Positions 1 to 11,958 of a stretch of DNA of 64,000 nucleotides are shown here, in pieces (position 1 is the stretch's first letter; the number at the start of each line of letters is the position of its first letter). This DNA comes from Citrus sinensis. Its lineage: Eukaryota > Streptophyta > Magnoliopsida > Sapindales > Rutaceae. The notes beneath the pieces are model-generated. The model was not told the DNA's origin, did no database searches, and saw nothing but the letters and a program-made list of their open reading frames with translations. Position numbers and translations under genes: made by a program. The stretch is taken from positions 38,651,001 through 38,715,000 of the forward strand of contig NC_068560.1 in assembly GCF_022201045.2 (NCBI RefSeq), in the 5' to 3' direction.

Positions 1-1097
1 GTGAAGAGAGGCACCTTCCGAGGATAGTATCACTTGCAAAGTTAGGATTGGTGCCGTTTAAAATTGGTGAACCAAGTGTGAAAACCGACTGGATTTATGT
101 TGATAACCTTGTGCTTGCTCTTATATTGGCAAGCATGGGACTTCTGGATGACATTCCTGGGCAAAAAGGGCGTCCAATAGCTTCTGGCCAACCATACTTT
201 GTATCTGATGGTAATTTATTTCTTCTTCGTTTAGATACTTCCTTTTGAATTCCTGATCAAGAACTATTGGTGGATGAAATGATTTAACTTTTGACTTGGT
301 TTGAAATGCTATGTTATGAATAATTCCCTTCTTTCTCAGGGTTTCCAATCAATACGTTCGAATTTATTGGACCTTTACTTAAAACTCTGGACTATGACTT
401 GCCGAAGTCTTGGTTAGCTGTTCCCCATGCACTCTTTTTGGGCAAGGTCTTCTCATTTTTCTATTCAGTCTTATATCCATGGTTGAATCGATGGTGGCTT
501 CCTCAACCGTTAATCCTTCCTGCTGAAGTCTACAAGGTTTGTTTCAATTCCAATCTATCTGATGAACACATTGGCAGACCTAGATGGGTTGTTTTTAGGC
601 ATGTGTATTTTCTTTGCTCTTTAGCAGTACACAATGTCATAAGCTGAATTATATGCTAACAGGTTGGCGTTACCCATTACTTCTCTTTACTTAAAGCCAA
701 GGATGAGCTCTGCTATGTCCCGATTGTGAGTCCTAGGGAGGGCATGGCTGCTACTATCTCATACTGGCAAGATAGGAAAAGGAAAAGTTTAGATGGGCCT
801 ACTATATACGCATGGTTATTCTGTCTGATAGGATTACCGGCATTGTTTGCTACTGCATACTTGCCGGACATTGGCCCTGTTCCAATCTTAAGAACTATTG
901 GGCTTTTCATCTTCAAGTCAATGTGGATGATGAGATTGGCGTTTGCTATTGCAGTATCGGCACATGTCAGTGAGGGTGTATTTGCATGGTGCCTAGCAAA
1001 AAAAGTGGATCCTGCAAATGCAAAAGGATGGTTTTGGCAAACTCTCGCTCTTGGGGTATTTTCATTACGGTTGCTGCTCAAGAGAGCTAGAAAGTAA
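1..1097 (+). CDS. SDR42E1-like / 3beta-hydroxysteroid dehydrogenase family protein, 3' part
   Basis: C-terminal 279 residues of an extended short-chain dehydrogenase/reductase; the Rossmann NAD(P)-binding N-terminus lies left of the window. Exons: <3-210, 340-536, 663-1097 (TAA at 1095-1097); junctions are GT-AG and the phases agree (phase 1, then phase 0). Family landmarks are the GEERHLPRIV-like start, KTDWIYVDNL and GQPYFVSDG, typical of 3beta-HSD/isomerase proteins that act on sterol-type 3-hydroxyl groups. The last exon carries hydrophobic segments (around IYAWLFCLIGLPALF and MMRLAFAIAV) and ends in KRARK, so an ER-membrane anchored enzyme is likely. The exact substrate is not known. The closest Arabidopsis relative by my recollection is At2g33630. 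Confidence 0.88.
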
Positions 1098-2374
1098 GTC
1101 CGTCCACTTTATTCGTGTTGTTGTAATCTACACGCGACTGGAAAAATACTGGTTATTTGTGGGTGGAAAGTGAAAAGCATCTTGTTGAGGAATTTGGATA
1201 GTGTTTTTACCTTTCTCTTAGTCATTTTGAATCCATTAGATGCTAATGGAAAATAGGAGAAGTGGAGGTTTGGAACCAACTGCAAATCACGGGTCAGATG
1301 AAACATCCTGTTGAGGGGCAACAAGCTGGTAAGCTTGATGGTGTGTTGTATGAGCAATGGAGTTTGGAACCAACTGAAAAATCACAGGTTAACTTGGCTT
1401 TTGGTGAACCATGATAGCATTTTTATTTGAGTGTAATTATTTGCACTCTAAAAATTATTCTAAATACTTTATTATTCTGTTATTTTGTAGGCTCATGTGC
1501 TAAATTAAAAAATTAAGTTTTAGTTTTTACACACCTTAAAATGTCAGAAAAGATTTTACTTAACCTATTTAAACTAATTTATTCAAAACGCCAATTAAAT
1601 TATTTTTCCAACCCAGAAAGAATTAATGACCTTTTAGTCTATAAAATGATAGAATCAAATCATGCTATAATAAATTCTTCAACATAAGTTTTAGTTATTA
1701 GATTTTATTTATTAAAGAATATGTTCAATAATAATTTTTACACCTTGATTTTTTAACGTAATAACTAAAAAAAAAAAATTGCTATCCGCCTCCCCCCTCA
1801 AAAAAAAAAAATATTAAAGAAGAAAGAGAAGAGTACAAAAGATAATTTTTTATGAAAAATTAAAATGTAAAAATATTTATTTGTTCCTTATTTAACTAAA
1901 TATTATTTAAGAGTTGGAAATAAATTTTTTTGCGTTTATGTTTAGAATAATTATATCATACTAGTTTATAGGAAAAAGTTGATATAATGTGTATTTTTGT
2001 GATAAAAAAATTATATTAAAGAGTAGGATTATTTAAACAGACTAAATTTATTTTTACAACACCTTAAAAATTATGATAATTAAATTGCCCATTAATTCCC
2101 TTCTCTTTCTCACAGTTGTCCTCTCTCTACATCACTTATTGTAAATTAAAAACTCACAATTTCACTCTCTTTAGCCATGGATTCTTTTTCTTCATGTCCA
2201 CTACATTTCACTTATGGCATTTGAATTCGGACATTTTTTTAGAAAGATTTATAACTTTATAATTATTTATAGGAAAAATAAAAAATAAAAAGTTTATTAC
2301 TTTCACAGTTACTTGAAATTCTAAATGGTCATTTTCAAATGGTGGGTTTATTCATGTAAATTGAAGAAAGAGTA

Positions 2375-2406
<32 letters not shown>

Positions 2407-2515
2407 AGAGTTATTCTGATTCACAAATGGAATTTAAATTTCCTCTCTGTTCTCATGAGGGGGTTTGAGTTCCAAAACTGCTTCATATATATATATACAC
2501 ACACATACATATACT

Positions 2516-2548
<33 letters not shown>

Positions 2549-2777
2549 TTACACACAACGGCCACCATAAACCATGCGATCATGTCTATCTTTGAACACA
2601 CGCCCTTCGATAACGAAAAATTAACGGCAGATAAAATAATCAGGAGATGAAAGGTTCTGAAGAGAAATACAAATGGGCATCTTGTTGTCCCCTCCTGGTT
2701 AATTAAATTAAATACAGAGAAAAACAAGGATGAAATCCAGTACAGGTATTACGCAACAACTACTAGTACAACGAAAC

Positions 2778-2814
<37 letters not shown>

Positions 2815-3023
2815 GATCACTCTTCTAAAAGCCTGGGCTCTAATCATGGTGGTGAAACAAGAAAAGAAAGCATCATGCAAGTTATTCTTCTACTTCAACT
2901 TACAGAAAGCTAACATTAGAAATGGATCTCCTCAAGGTCCTACGGTAAAAAGTAGCTAATAACACAATATTAGAGCCCTCGCCTACTACACAAATTGGCG
3001 GTGACGCTGAAGTCATGAGTGGT
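1098..3023. other. Intergenic, AT-rich, with three microsatellites
   Basis: The 3' flanks of two convergent genes. No coding region is supported. It holds an (ATT)n tract at about 2375-2402, an imperfect (AT)/(ACATAT)n tract at about 2484-2555, and a (TA)n tract at about 2779-2812. The short ORFs that cross the second tract read only as Tyr/Thr or Tyr/Val dipeptide repeats and are artefacts. Confidence 0.7.
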
Positions 3024-6000
3024 TTATTTCCATGGTATGCCGGTCGCCATTCCCTGTGGCAGGTGATTGTTGTTGCAGGCTCCCGTACTGTGATTAAGTG
3101 GGCTCCCAGGTCCACCCGAGGATTCGCTAAGAGTCCCACGAGAAGGTGGACTGCACTGTCCTGCAGGCTGACCACCTGGAGCAAGCTTTGGAGGGACAGG
3201 TAGAGATTCCATGCGGTGAGATGATTTTGATTCCTTCCGACCATCAGCAAGGAAGCTTCCAACGACCACCTGCGAAGTTCGCATACATAAAGCTTAGAAT
3301 CATTACAACCCATTGATGGCAATACTGCACTTTATAATTATGTTAAACCAATATTAGGCTGTGTTAGATCATCATGGCTCGTAAATACAACACATCCAAA
3401 TTGTCAGCATCTCATATCGACAACTTCAGAATTTTCAGAAAGGAAGGAAGATTATCTGAGAAAATTGCTATAATAAGGAATGCTCGATATCATAATTGAA
3501 TGAAACAAGGTGCTTGAATTTTGGCCCAAGTTATCATTTTTTTTTTTAACAATGTGTCACAAAAATTGCAAGATACCAAATTCATTTAGAGAATTGGCAC
3601 AATTATCAATGTGTTCACAGAGATTTACAAGAAATGAAGATAGTGGTAAACATTAAACAACCAGACAGACCTGAACAGGAGTAGCAGCAGTTAGAAGACC
3701 AGCCACACTGCCGCCCAATACACGACCATCTGGGCCAGATAATGAGACACTTAGTCCCCCAGTTCTGCTCCGCTGACCGCTACTTTCAGATAGTAAAAAT
3801 GAACCAGAAAGTGAAAGAATCTCAAATCTCCCCTGCACAAAATAACTACACAAATCAGAGGAAAATGGAGGGAAAGAAAGATTGGTAAAACATGGATCAT
3901 TGTGCAGCAACATATGCATAAATGGGGCAATCATAACTTTAGTACAATGTCATGGATTTTGAAAAATTCTCTCTCTTGGACTCTATCCATTCTGAATTCT
4001 GGTTACTTAGCATCCATTGGCCAAGTAGTCTGCTTCAACAAGAAGTATTTGATGGCCTTTTGCTCTTCTCACATATGATTCAAGGAATAAACATTTCAAA
4101 CAAAGCCGGTTCTAGAAAAGTTGAAACTCACATACAACAAGCATCTTGAAAAGCATTTTTCTTATTAGAAAGTTAAACATAGGGGAGGAGGATAGGGGGA
4201 TTGAAAAAGGAGGGAAAAGAACACCAGGAAAAACAATAATTATAAGCAACTTTATAAACCTCATAAGTTACAGTTCCACCAGATGTTGCAGCTTGGCGGA
4301 GAGTGACGTTAGATATGGCTCCATTAGCTGAGAGGATGCAAACAGCCCTGGGACCATTCTGAGAAAATGACATTATTTTTGATGATACATCCTGAAAATC
4401 CAGATATATCCAATATTAATATATTGAAATCCTAACCAGAGCAGTAAAATTGCCTACAAATCTGCCTGAACAAGCATGTAATTGTAAACATTCACATTAA
4501 TAAAGTTGGAATTAAAGATAAAGTTACAATAAAGCAAGGATCATAACATCATAAATATTCAGAAGCTCTAGGATGGACAGAACAGAAGCTCTAGCGTGCA
4601 CACCTGCACAGGAATCATTCAATTGAGATGCAAGCCGAGTGGCATTTTCGCAAGCCACTATATCTCATTCGAGGAGTGTCAACAAACAAAAGAATCATGT
4701 ACCATTAACTCCCATTCTTTACCAATCTACTATAGACAGTCATTATGAATACTGATTGTGACATTGCAAATGTACCAACCTTGATATGGTCAGTCTACTG
4801 CCAGTCTTATGCAAAACAATATGAATCAATTTTGGTCCCACAGTTACTAGTTTTTAATTCTCCACCTAGAGATAAAATCAATGAAACTGTTACATTTTGT
4901 GATTTGCGTTATCAGCAACCGAAAACTGAAGTCACCAAGTCATATGCACCAAAGTGCTGTGGTAAAATACGAATTTGCCGCGAGCACAAAAATTGGGTGC
5001 AGACGTATAATGGATTTCAGGCCTCACATTTAGAAGTCATTTTCTTTCATTGCAGCAATAAGATGCAGCATAGAAAATGCTTTTATAACGTCTGTTATTT
5101 GATATAAAGATAATAAAACCATGATTCTCAAAATGTAAAAGCTTGATAAATTTCCCACTAGAAACTACTTCCTTAGTACTTAGTCATTAGCTCTGATTAA
5201 GTTGAATAGAAAATTAAGTCATTGCCAGTTAAGATAGCTTTCTTAATCCCTTTAAAGTCACTACAAAAGAATTTATTTTACAGATTCCATTACCAGGCAG
5301 TTAAACAACTTCCAGCGAATAAAACAATTTTAATCACTTACCTTCCTGAGATAAAAATTGAAAAAAGAAAATTTCCACTCAAATCATAGTTTACATAGTA
5401 TTATAGTTAGAAAGAGAAATTAAACTAGGAAACAGCATCAAGCATTTCTGTGCTAATAATTGATTTAGAAATCATAATTAGTTATGCTCTAAACACATCT
5501 AGTTTATATTCACATCAACATTAACCACATCTAGTTTATATTTGTTCAATGAAGCAATCACTCTCAACTTAGGAAATGATAACCTTTTCTGACATTTGAG
5601 TTTTATTGAGCTGACAAATGCACATAATATAGCAAAATAAACTAAATTAAACTTACAAGTTAGGATTGCAAGGTCAAAAGCACAATCAGGTTTCAACTGT
5701 TTCTTTCCCATTGCCTGTTATATTGGTGTGGTTAAGGATGAAGTAATTGGCTTAATTTCCTAGCACTACCTTTAGACCACCCACTTACCTTGATAACATG
5801 TACACAAAACATGGCTGTGCAAGAAAATAATAAATCAGTCACATCATTGTGTACTAAATTATTGAGAATACTATAATTAGTCAAAACAAATTTAAGAATA
5901 AATGACAACCAACAACCAGAATGAATGTTCAAGATCTAACAAAAGAAGCAGTTGGTGCAGCAATTATCCTTGAGTCAGGCCAACTCTAATGGCATAACTA

Positions 6001-7196
6001 GAAAGAAGCGTCTCAACATCAAATACTATATCACTGCTAAAACCATGGTTTCAAAAAGCATCTGGAGTGAATGTAATTTCTAATCAAAAACAAAAATTTT
6101 ATAAAGACGCCCAAGATGTAAAAATTTTATAAAGACACCCAAGATGTTTAATGAAGTAAAAAAAAAAAAAAATCTGCAGAATCTGAGAAGTTCATTTATG
6201 AGAAGAAAATGAAAATTAACCTCTCCAGCTTTTACAGTGATAACATGTGGAGTAAATCCAACCCCTGCGGAACCTGCAAAAAGAAACCTTCATAAGAAAA
6301 TCAAAATACCATAAAACTAACATGTCAAATAAATTCTAATTAAAAAGCATTTTATTTTCATGACTGGTGTGAAAGACATGCATAAGAATATTAGCAAGTA
6401 CGTGAGACTTGAGAGACTCGGGAGAAATACTATAAAGCCAACAGCAGACGAGGGCATAAACGTAATTCACTTTAGAGAAAAAAAAAACAAAACAAGAATC
6501 TGAGGTCAGAACCAAACAGATCCCAATTTCCAGCAAAACATTTGGCTATTGATTGATAATTCCTCCTCATTCTAGTTCTACAAGATCCTTTTAAGACACA
6601 ACACTTTTACCATAACAGCAAACAGCCAACATTTGGTTTCATGCAACAAAATTAAACCAAAGTGGGAGAGAGAGAGCAAGAGGCAAAGCAAAACTTGTAG
6701 TTTTAAACTCAAAACGACAACGCAGCACGTGACAAAAAGCCCAAATAATTTTCTAATTACCCAGAGCTTCAAGTTGGTGTTTCTTTCCAGAACCAGAACC
6801 AGGAGGCCTGCCTCTAGATTTCTTTATAGAATCCGGAGACAACGGACCGCCACCGGGAGAAGATAACCCACTACCAGTACCACCGGTGGCGGTGGTAACA
6901 GAAGAAGGAGAAGGAACAAGAGCCAATGACATGGTGCCATCGGGCCCATACTTTCTAGGCCTCCCTCTCTTTCTCTTCATCGGCTCACTTCCACTGCCCA
7001 TGTTCATCACATTAAGTCCCTGTGCCTGTGGAATGGCCCCGTCTCCGCCGGCTCCGGATGGCTGGTAAGTTGGCGACGTAGCAGTTATGGGCTTGTACAC
7101 AGCTGTGCCGTCCGCACTAAACGCTAAACGCATGCTCTGTATCGACGCCGGAGGCTGTGACGTCATCACATTCACTGCTGTCTCGGATCCTGACAT
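3024..7196 (-). CDS. AHL: AT-hook motif nuclear-localized protein, type II (AHL10-like)
   Basis: A 342-residue protein in five exons on the minus strand: 7196-6761, 6273-6221, 4391-4260, 3832-3671, 3269-3024. All introns are GT-AG and frames join cleanly. Residues about 75-87 hold the AT-hook RGRPRKYGPDG and about 128-141 a second, RGRPPGSGSGKKHQ; both bind the minor groove of AT-rich DNA. Residues about 150-275 are the PPC/DUF296 domain (GFTPHVITVKAGE, then the core GRFEIL), which makes AHL trimers and contacts other nuclear factors. Two hooks plus PPC define a type II AHL. I chose the ATG at 7196 (MSGSETAVN, like Arabidopsis AHL9/10); an in-frame ATG at 7253 lies inside a probable leader intron. 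Likely role: chromatin organisation and transcriptional control at matrix attachment regions. Confidence 0.93.
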
Positions 7197-7236
7197 CTTC
7201 TTCGAGACTTCAGCTACTTTGATTGAACTTCTCTCA

Positions 7237-7627
7237 CTGTACCAAAATTCCATGCATTACCAAACTTTGAAAAATTTTAAATATTTAAAAATTTGTAAAT
7301 CTAATTAACAAAATTAAAAACAAGAAACTAACTTTACTTCACAGTAGTGACTGGGGGGGGGGGGGGGAAAATTAGATCTTTCAATTAAAGAAGAGAGTTT
7401 TGAATGAAGTGAGCTAATCCAGTTAGCTTAAACTTAAAAAAAAAAAAAAAAACCAAACCCTAATTACTGCAACTTCAACTATAGATTTTGACAAAAATTA
7501 AGCAAAGATCAAGATAAAAACAAATTTAATTATTAAAAAAAAAAGGAATTGTGGGAATTTACTGTTTAAAAAATAAAAATTACATTAAAAAAAGGGAAAA
7601 TTAAGGGAAAAAATAGAGCAAACTTAC
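7237..7627 (-). other. Probable 5'-leader intron of the AHL gene
   Basis: On the minus strand a good donor (CTTTG|GTAAG, at 7628/7627) and a good acceptor (GGTACAG|TGAG, at 7237/7236) flank an AT-rich stretch just upstream of the AHL start codon. The exon sequence above 7628 is pyrimidine-rich like a leader. The intron contains a 15-base G run at 7353-7367 and A/T homopolymers. This is inferred from splice consensus only. Confidence 0.55.
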
Positions 7628-7628
7628 C

Positions 7629-9756
7629 AAAGAAATAGGTGAAATCAAGGGAGGAAAAAAAGGAGTGAAGAGACGAAATTTTAGGGTTTTGGAAATGAAA
7701 ATAGCAGGGGAGTAAAGGGAAATGGTGAATAATTTGTTTACATTTTAATTTAGATATTTATTTGATTTGATTTTTTTTTTTTTTTTTTTACGGGGCTTTA
7801 TTAAAAAAAGCAGGTAAAAGCAGGCCTATTTTGCTTTCGTACAAAAAAGATATTGATTATTTATTTTTGCATTTACTTCAACGCCTTCATTACTCCACTC
7901 GCTTGCTTTTTAAAAAAATTTCATTTTGTAACTCGAGTACAAATTCAATACACTCGCTTGTTAAACACTCCACGTTTCTTATCCGATTTAATTATACGTT
8001 ATCGCAGTCCGTGTAAAGTGAACAACGGCGAGTACAGCTTTCCTGCGATTGCGGATAAAATTTGAAAATTTGGTATTTGGCGCTTGTTTGTTTTCTCTTC
8101 TTTTTGCTTTTTTAATTAATAATAATTACTTGGGTATTGTACAGTTGGATACTTGGACATTGGCCTTAGGACTTTTAATTTACATAATTATTTTATTCAT
8201 TTCCTTTAATTAAATATTATTAAACATTTGGTTTAAATGAAAATTACGGTTTTATTATAGTTGGCAGAGAGGAGCGGGTGCGTAATTATAAACAATAATT
8301 GAAAATTAGAATTACATCCACCGTATTAACTCATACTTATCTTGAAAGCTTTAATATGCCAATCAAGCAACATATATTGTGTTATTCACTTAAATCCTTT
8401 TTTTTTTTCTGGGTTTTATCCTCTTCAGTCTTCAGACAACCAAAATGAGTGCAGGTCTTCTGTTAGTGACCATATAAAGCCAAATGAATTTCACTAATTT
8501 TTATTTTAATGATTAATAATCAAAATCTTAGTTGTGTTATTCAATATTATTTCTTGAAATATAAATTAATTATTTTCTGGTTGATTGCTAAACAAAAATG
8601 GAAAAAAAAAATTCAGGGCTAATTATGTTGTTCTCTTGGTAATTGGTGATCTTTCTCTTTTGAATAATAAAATATTTAAATGATTAAACTTAAAAAGGTC
8701 AAAACAAAGGAAGAAAAGTTTAATACAGATAGGTGAGTGCTAATTTAGAGTTTATACTACATTTATTAATTAGTAATTAGAATGAATTAAAATCAGAATA
8801 AATTATAAAATAAATGAGAAATGAGATTCAGAATAAAATATGTTGTAATATAAATGAAGAATGAGAATTAAAGTAAAATATCTATTTGAACTATAAGAAT
8901 AAGAAACAGAATCATTAATATTTTATCATTAATATTTTTATTTTATCTTAAAATTGAAATGAATTATCACAAGTTATTAAAAAGTCAGTTAATTATTATT
9001 ATTATTTAATAAACTTATTGTTAACAACAATAATGATTGGTAGCCAGCAACATTTGTAGCAGCGATCGATTTGCTTGATCTAATTTTTGTAATTTTTTTT
9101 TCAACCATCATTAAAAATAACTACAGGAATCGTTTCAAAATTGGTGTAGATTCCACCAATTTAATTCCAATTCTCCTCCTTATTTTGAAAGTAAATAAAT
9201 AAATTAATCATATTCCACCATTTCCATTCTCATGCTCAATTAATAAACACATACAAGAGTTTAGATCACAATTCTTTGTCAGGCCAGAAACTAAGAAAAA
9301 GACGAGAGTCCCACGTGACACAAGTGAAGGACTCTTCTGGTGGATTGTAAAAAAATGCAAATATTACAAAATGTAGTAATTAATTATTAACAAAATTTGC
9401 AATTTTTACGATTACATTTTTGTAATAATTTTATTGTAAACAAATTGCAATAGTTTTCTTCTTTTTTTTTTAAGGAATTAAAACTGCTGATACGAATTTA
9501 TATTTTTTATGAATTTGCTCATCAATTAGGTGATTTGAATTTAAAATCTTTTTTATTATAGTAATTTTAAATTCAAATTATAAAATGCACATGGGAATAG
9601 ATATTTATATTTCATCCTGAGAAATTCTTATGCCATTTTGAAAAAAAGAAAAAGAAAACAATGACCGCAGAAAAAACCGTTGAGTAACAGCAGCAACTGA
9701 AGAAAACGGAAAAAAAAAACGGATATATGTCCGAAAGCAGAAGCCAATCTCAAAAC
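7629..9756. other. Divergent intergenic region between AHL and PPD3
   Basis: A head-to-head spacer of about 2 kb holding both promoters. It is AT-rich with long A and T runs. I see no coding region and no clear mobile element. ORFs at 7831-8065 lack any family resemblance. Confidence 0.5.
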
Positions 9757-11647
9757 ATGGCTTCTATTTCTCCACTCCACACTTGGTCTCAGCGGCCTCA
9801 CCACGCCTCCTTCACAGCTTTTTCTAACAACAAAGGCTAATAAGCTTTACAGCTCTTATCTACCCCATTTTATCTCTTACTACTTGTTTTTTTTGTTGTC
9901 ATTTTGACTTTTTTTCATCTTTTTTGTTCAATTTGTTTCAGGAACCAATCAATATAAAAAGCAATTTGTGTTCTGCTGCAAGAAACAGGAACAAGAAGAC
10001 GACGCAAGAACCCTGTAATTTGCAGTTGAGTTATTTGATTCGTGGGTTTATTTTAGAATTTTGGATAATAATTTGTTGGTTTTATTTTAAACAGTAACAG
10101 ATTTCGCATTGAAGAACAAGATGATGACTCTAGGACTAAAAGAAGAGAAGTGATGTTTCAACTGGCCTTCACTGCGTGTTCTTTCCCAGCAATTGTTTCT
10201 TATGCGCTTGCAGCGAATGGTAACTTTGCTGTCTTGGTAGTAGTGCCAATGATTCAATATGAGATCTCTTTTTTTTTTTTTTCTGTAATCATTTTCATTA
10301 AGTTTCTTATGTCGCAGAAGACCTCCGTGTTTATACTGATGAACTGAACAAGTTTGAGATTTCGATACCCCAAGGTACATAAATGATAAATCCCCATCAA
10401 AATTTGATTACTTGGTGTATAACTACCTATGTAATCATGGAATTGATGCGGTACAGATTAAAGAATGGAAGTGCCTAATCGGAGACTCTTGGGTTCACAT
10501 GAGCCTGTTGCTCAAAATATGACCTTAAAATTTGTTTGTGTGCATGAGTTATGTCGGGAGTTCATGGAAGTATTTTGATGGGTTTAAACTTTATTGGAGT
10601 TGAAATATCAAATTTATTGAGTGATGAGATGAGAACAAGTGCTGCTTGTTGAAACAGATTGGCAACTGGGCGCGGGGGAACCAAATGGATTCAAATCCAT
10701 TACTGCTTTCTACCCACAAGAAGCATCTAGTTCAAGCGGTATTCGAAAACTCTTCTGGTGGATTTATGATTTATTTTAACATATTCAAGTCTGTAAATCT
10801 TAAATTGGTTTCTTTCTTTAGTCAGTGTGGTGATCACGGGGCTTGGTCCGGATTTTACGAGAATGGAATCTTTTGGCAAAGTTGAAGCTTTTGCTGACAC
10901 TCTGGTATGTAGCTTTTCCAATGTTATTTCAGCTTGTGCTTGGTTGCTCATTTGTTTTGCTTGCACGCTGCTCTGTTCTTATCATAAGTCTTCTCAACAG
11001 GTTAGTGGATTAGATAGAAGCTGGCGAAGACCCCCGGGTGTAGCAGCAAAACTCATAGATTGTAAAGCATCCAAAGGCATTTGCATCTTCTTTTCTATTC
11101 AATAATCAATTCTGACATTACAAAACCATTTTGAAGATTTTAATTAATTATTTCCCATGGCAATTGAATTATGTCATTCTGATTAGAAGTTCTTGAAAGA
11201 GTGCCGGTGAAATCATGCAAGATGTTACGTGTAATTATTTTGAATGCAGGGTTTTATTACATAGAGTATACACTGCAAAATCCAGGTGAGAGCCGTAAAC
11301 ATTTGTTTTCAGCCATTGGGATGGCATCAAATGGTTGGTACAACAGATTATACACAGTGACTGGCCAGGTACATTCGAATATCTTAGAGCTTCTATTCTT
11401 TAGCTGTTGCAATCCCTTCATGAGTTAATTCCAAGGCTCGGTCTCTGTATTAAACTCTTGACATTTTGATGCAGTTTGTGGAAGAAGAATCAGAGAAATA
11501 TGGCTCTAATATTGAGAAGGTAACTTTTACTAGTAGAATTATATTATTGAGCACATCGTATCGTACCATGAAATAGCTTTAGATTCGTTTATGGATGACC
11601 CATTTTACTTGATTTTGCAGGCAGTCGCATCCTTCAGGTTCATTTGA
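9757..11647 (+). CDS. PPD3: PsbP domain-containing protein 3, chloroplast thylakoid lumen
   Basis: A 254-residue protein in ten exons: 9757-9835, 9942-10014, 10095-10219, 10318-10374, 10658-10738, 10822-10904, 11001-11076, 11250-11368, 11475-11519, 11621-11647. The N-terminus (MASISPLHTW, Ser/Thr-rich) is a chloroplast transit peptide, followed by KRREVMFQLA and a hydrophobic stretch ending SYALAAN, i.e. a twin-Arg-like thylakoid-transfer signal with an AxA cleavage site. The mature PsbP fold starts at DLRVYTDELNKFEISIPQDW and ends with VASFRFI. Family knowledge: PPD proteins are lumenal relatives of the PSII extrinsic subunit PsbP; PPD3 itself is poorly defined. Oddity: exons 1/2 and 7/8 join in frame only with GC donors (9836-9837 and 11077-11078). 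It is tail-to-tail with SWI3B, 311 bp apart. Confidence 0.9.
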
Positions 11648-11958
11648 AGAAAGAACTACTTCAATGCCGCCGTGCTTTGTTTTGCTAGTTTTGTATTCGG
11701 AGCACGTTACATGTTTGTTACTTATTGTCATTTTCCTCGGTCACGGAAGCCAAAAAAAAAAAAAAAAAAAAAAAACTCAAATGATTATAGGTAAACCCTG
11801 TCTGAAATTCAAGCACAATTTTGGGTTATGTTGAGCCATAGCCTAAGTGGAAAGTGAAGGCTCCCCCATCTACATCTACTACTAGGCACTAACAACATTC
11901 CTTGGGCCATGGAAAGAAACAAATTTCACATTTCATACAGCATAGAAGATACACAAGG
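11648..11958. other. Convergent 3' region between PPD3 and SWI3B
   Basis: The 3' untranslated ends of two converging genes. It contains a long A run at about 11752-11775. No gene is seen. Confidence 0.5.

Noticed and set aside
3015..3203. Plus-strand frame opposite the last AHL exon
   Set aside because: Antisense shadow of the AHL C-terminal exon, which is supported by family sequence and splicing.
7197..7253. In-frame N-terminal extension of AHL (MEFWYSERSS)
   Set aside because: Most of it lies upstream of a good splice acceptor at 7237-7238, so it is probably intron; relatives start at MSGSET.
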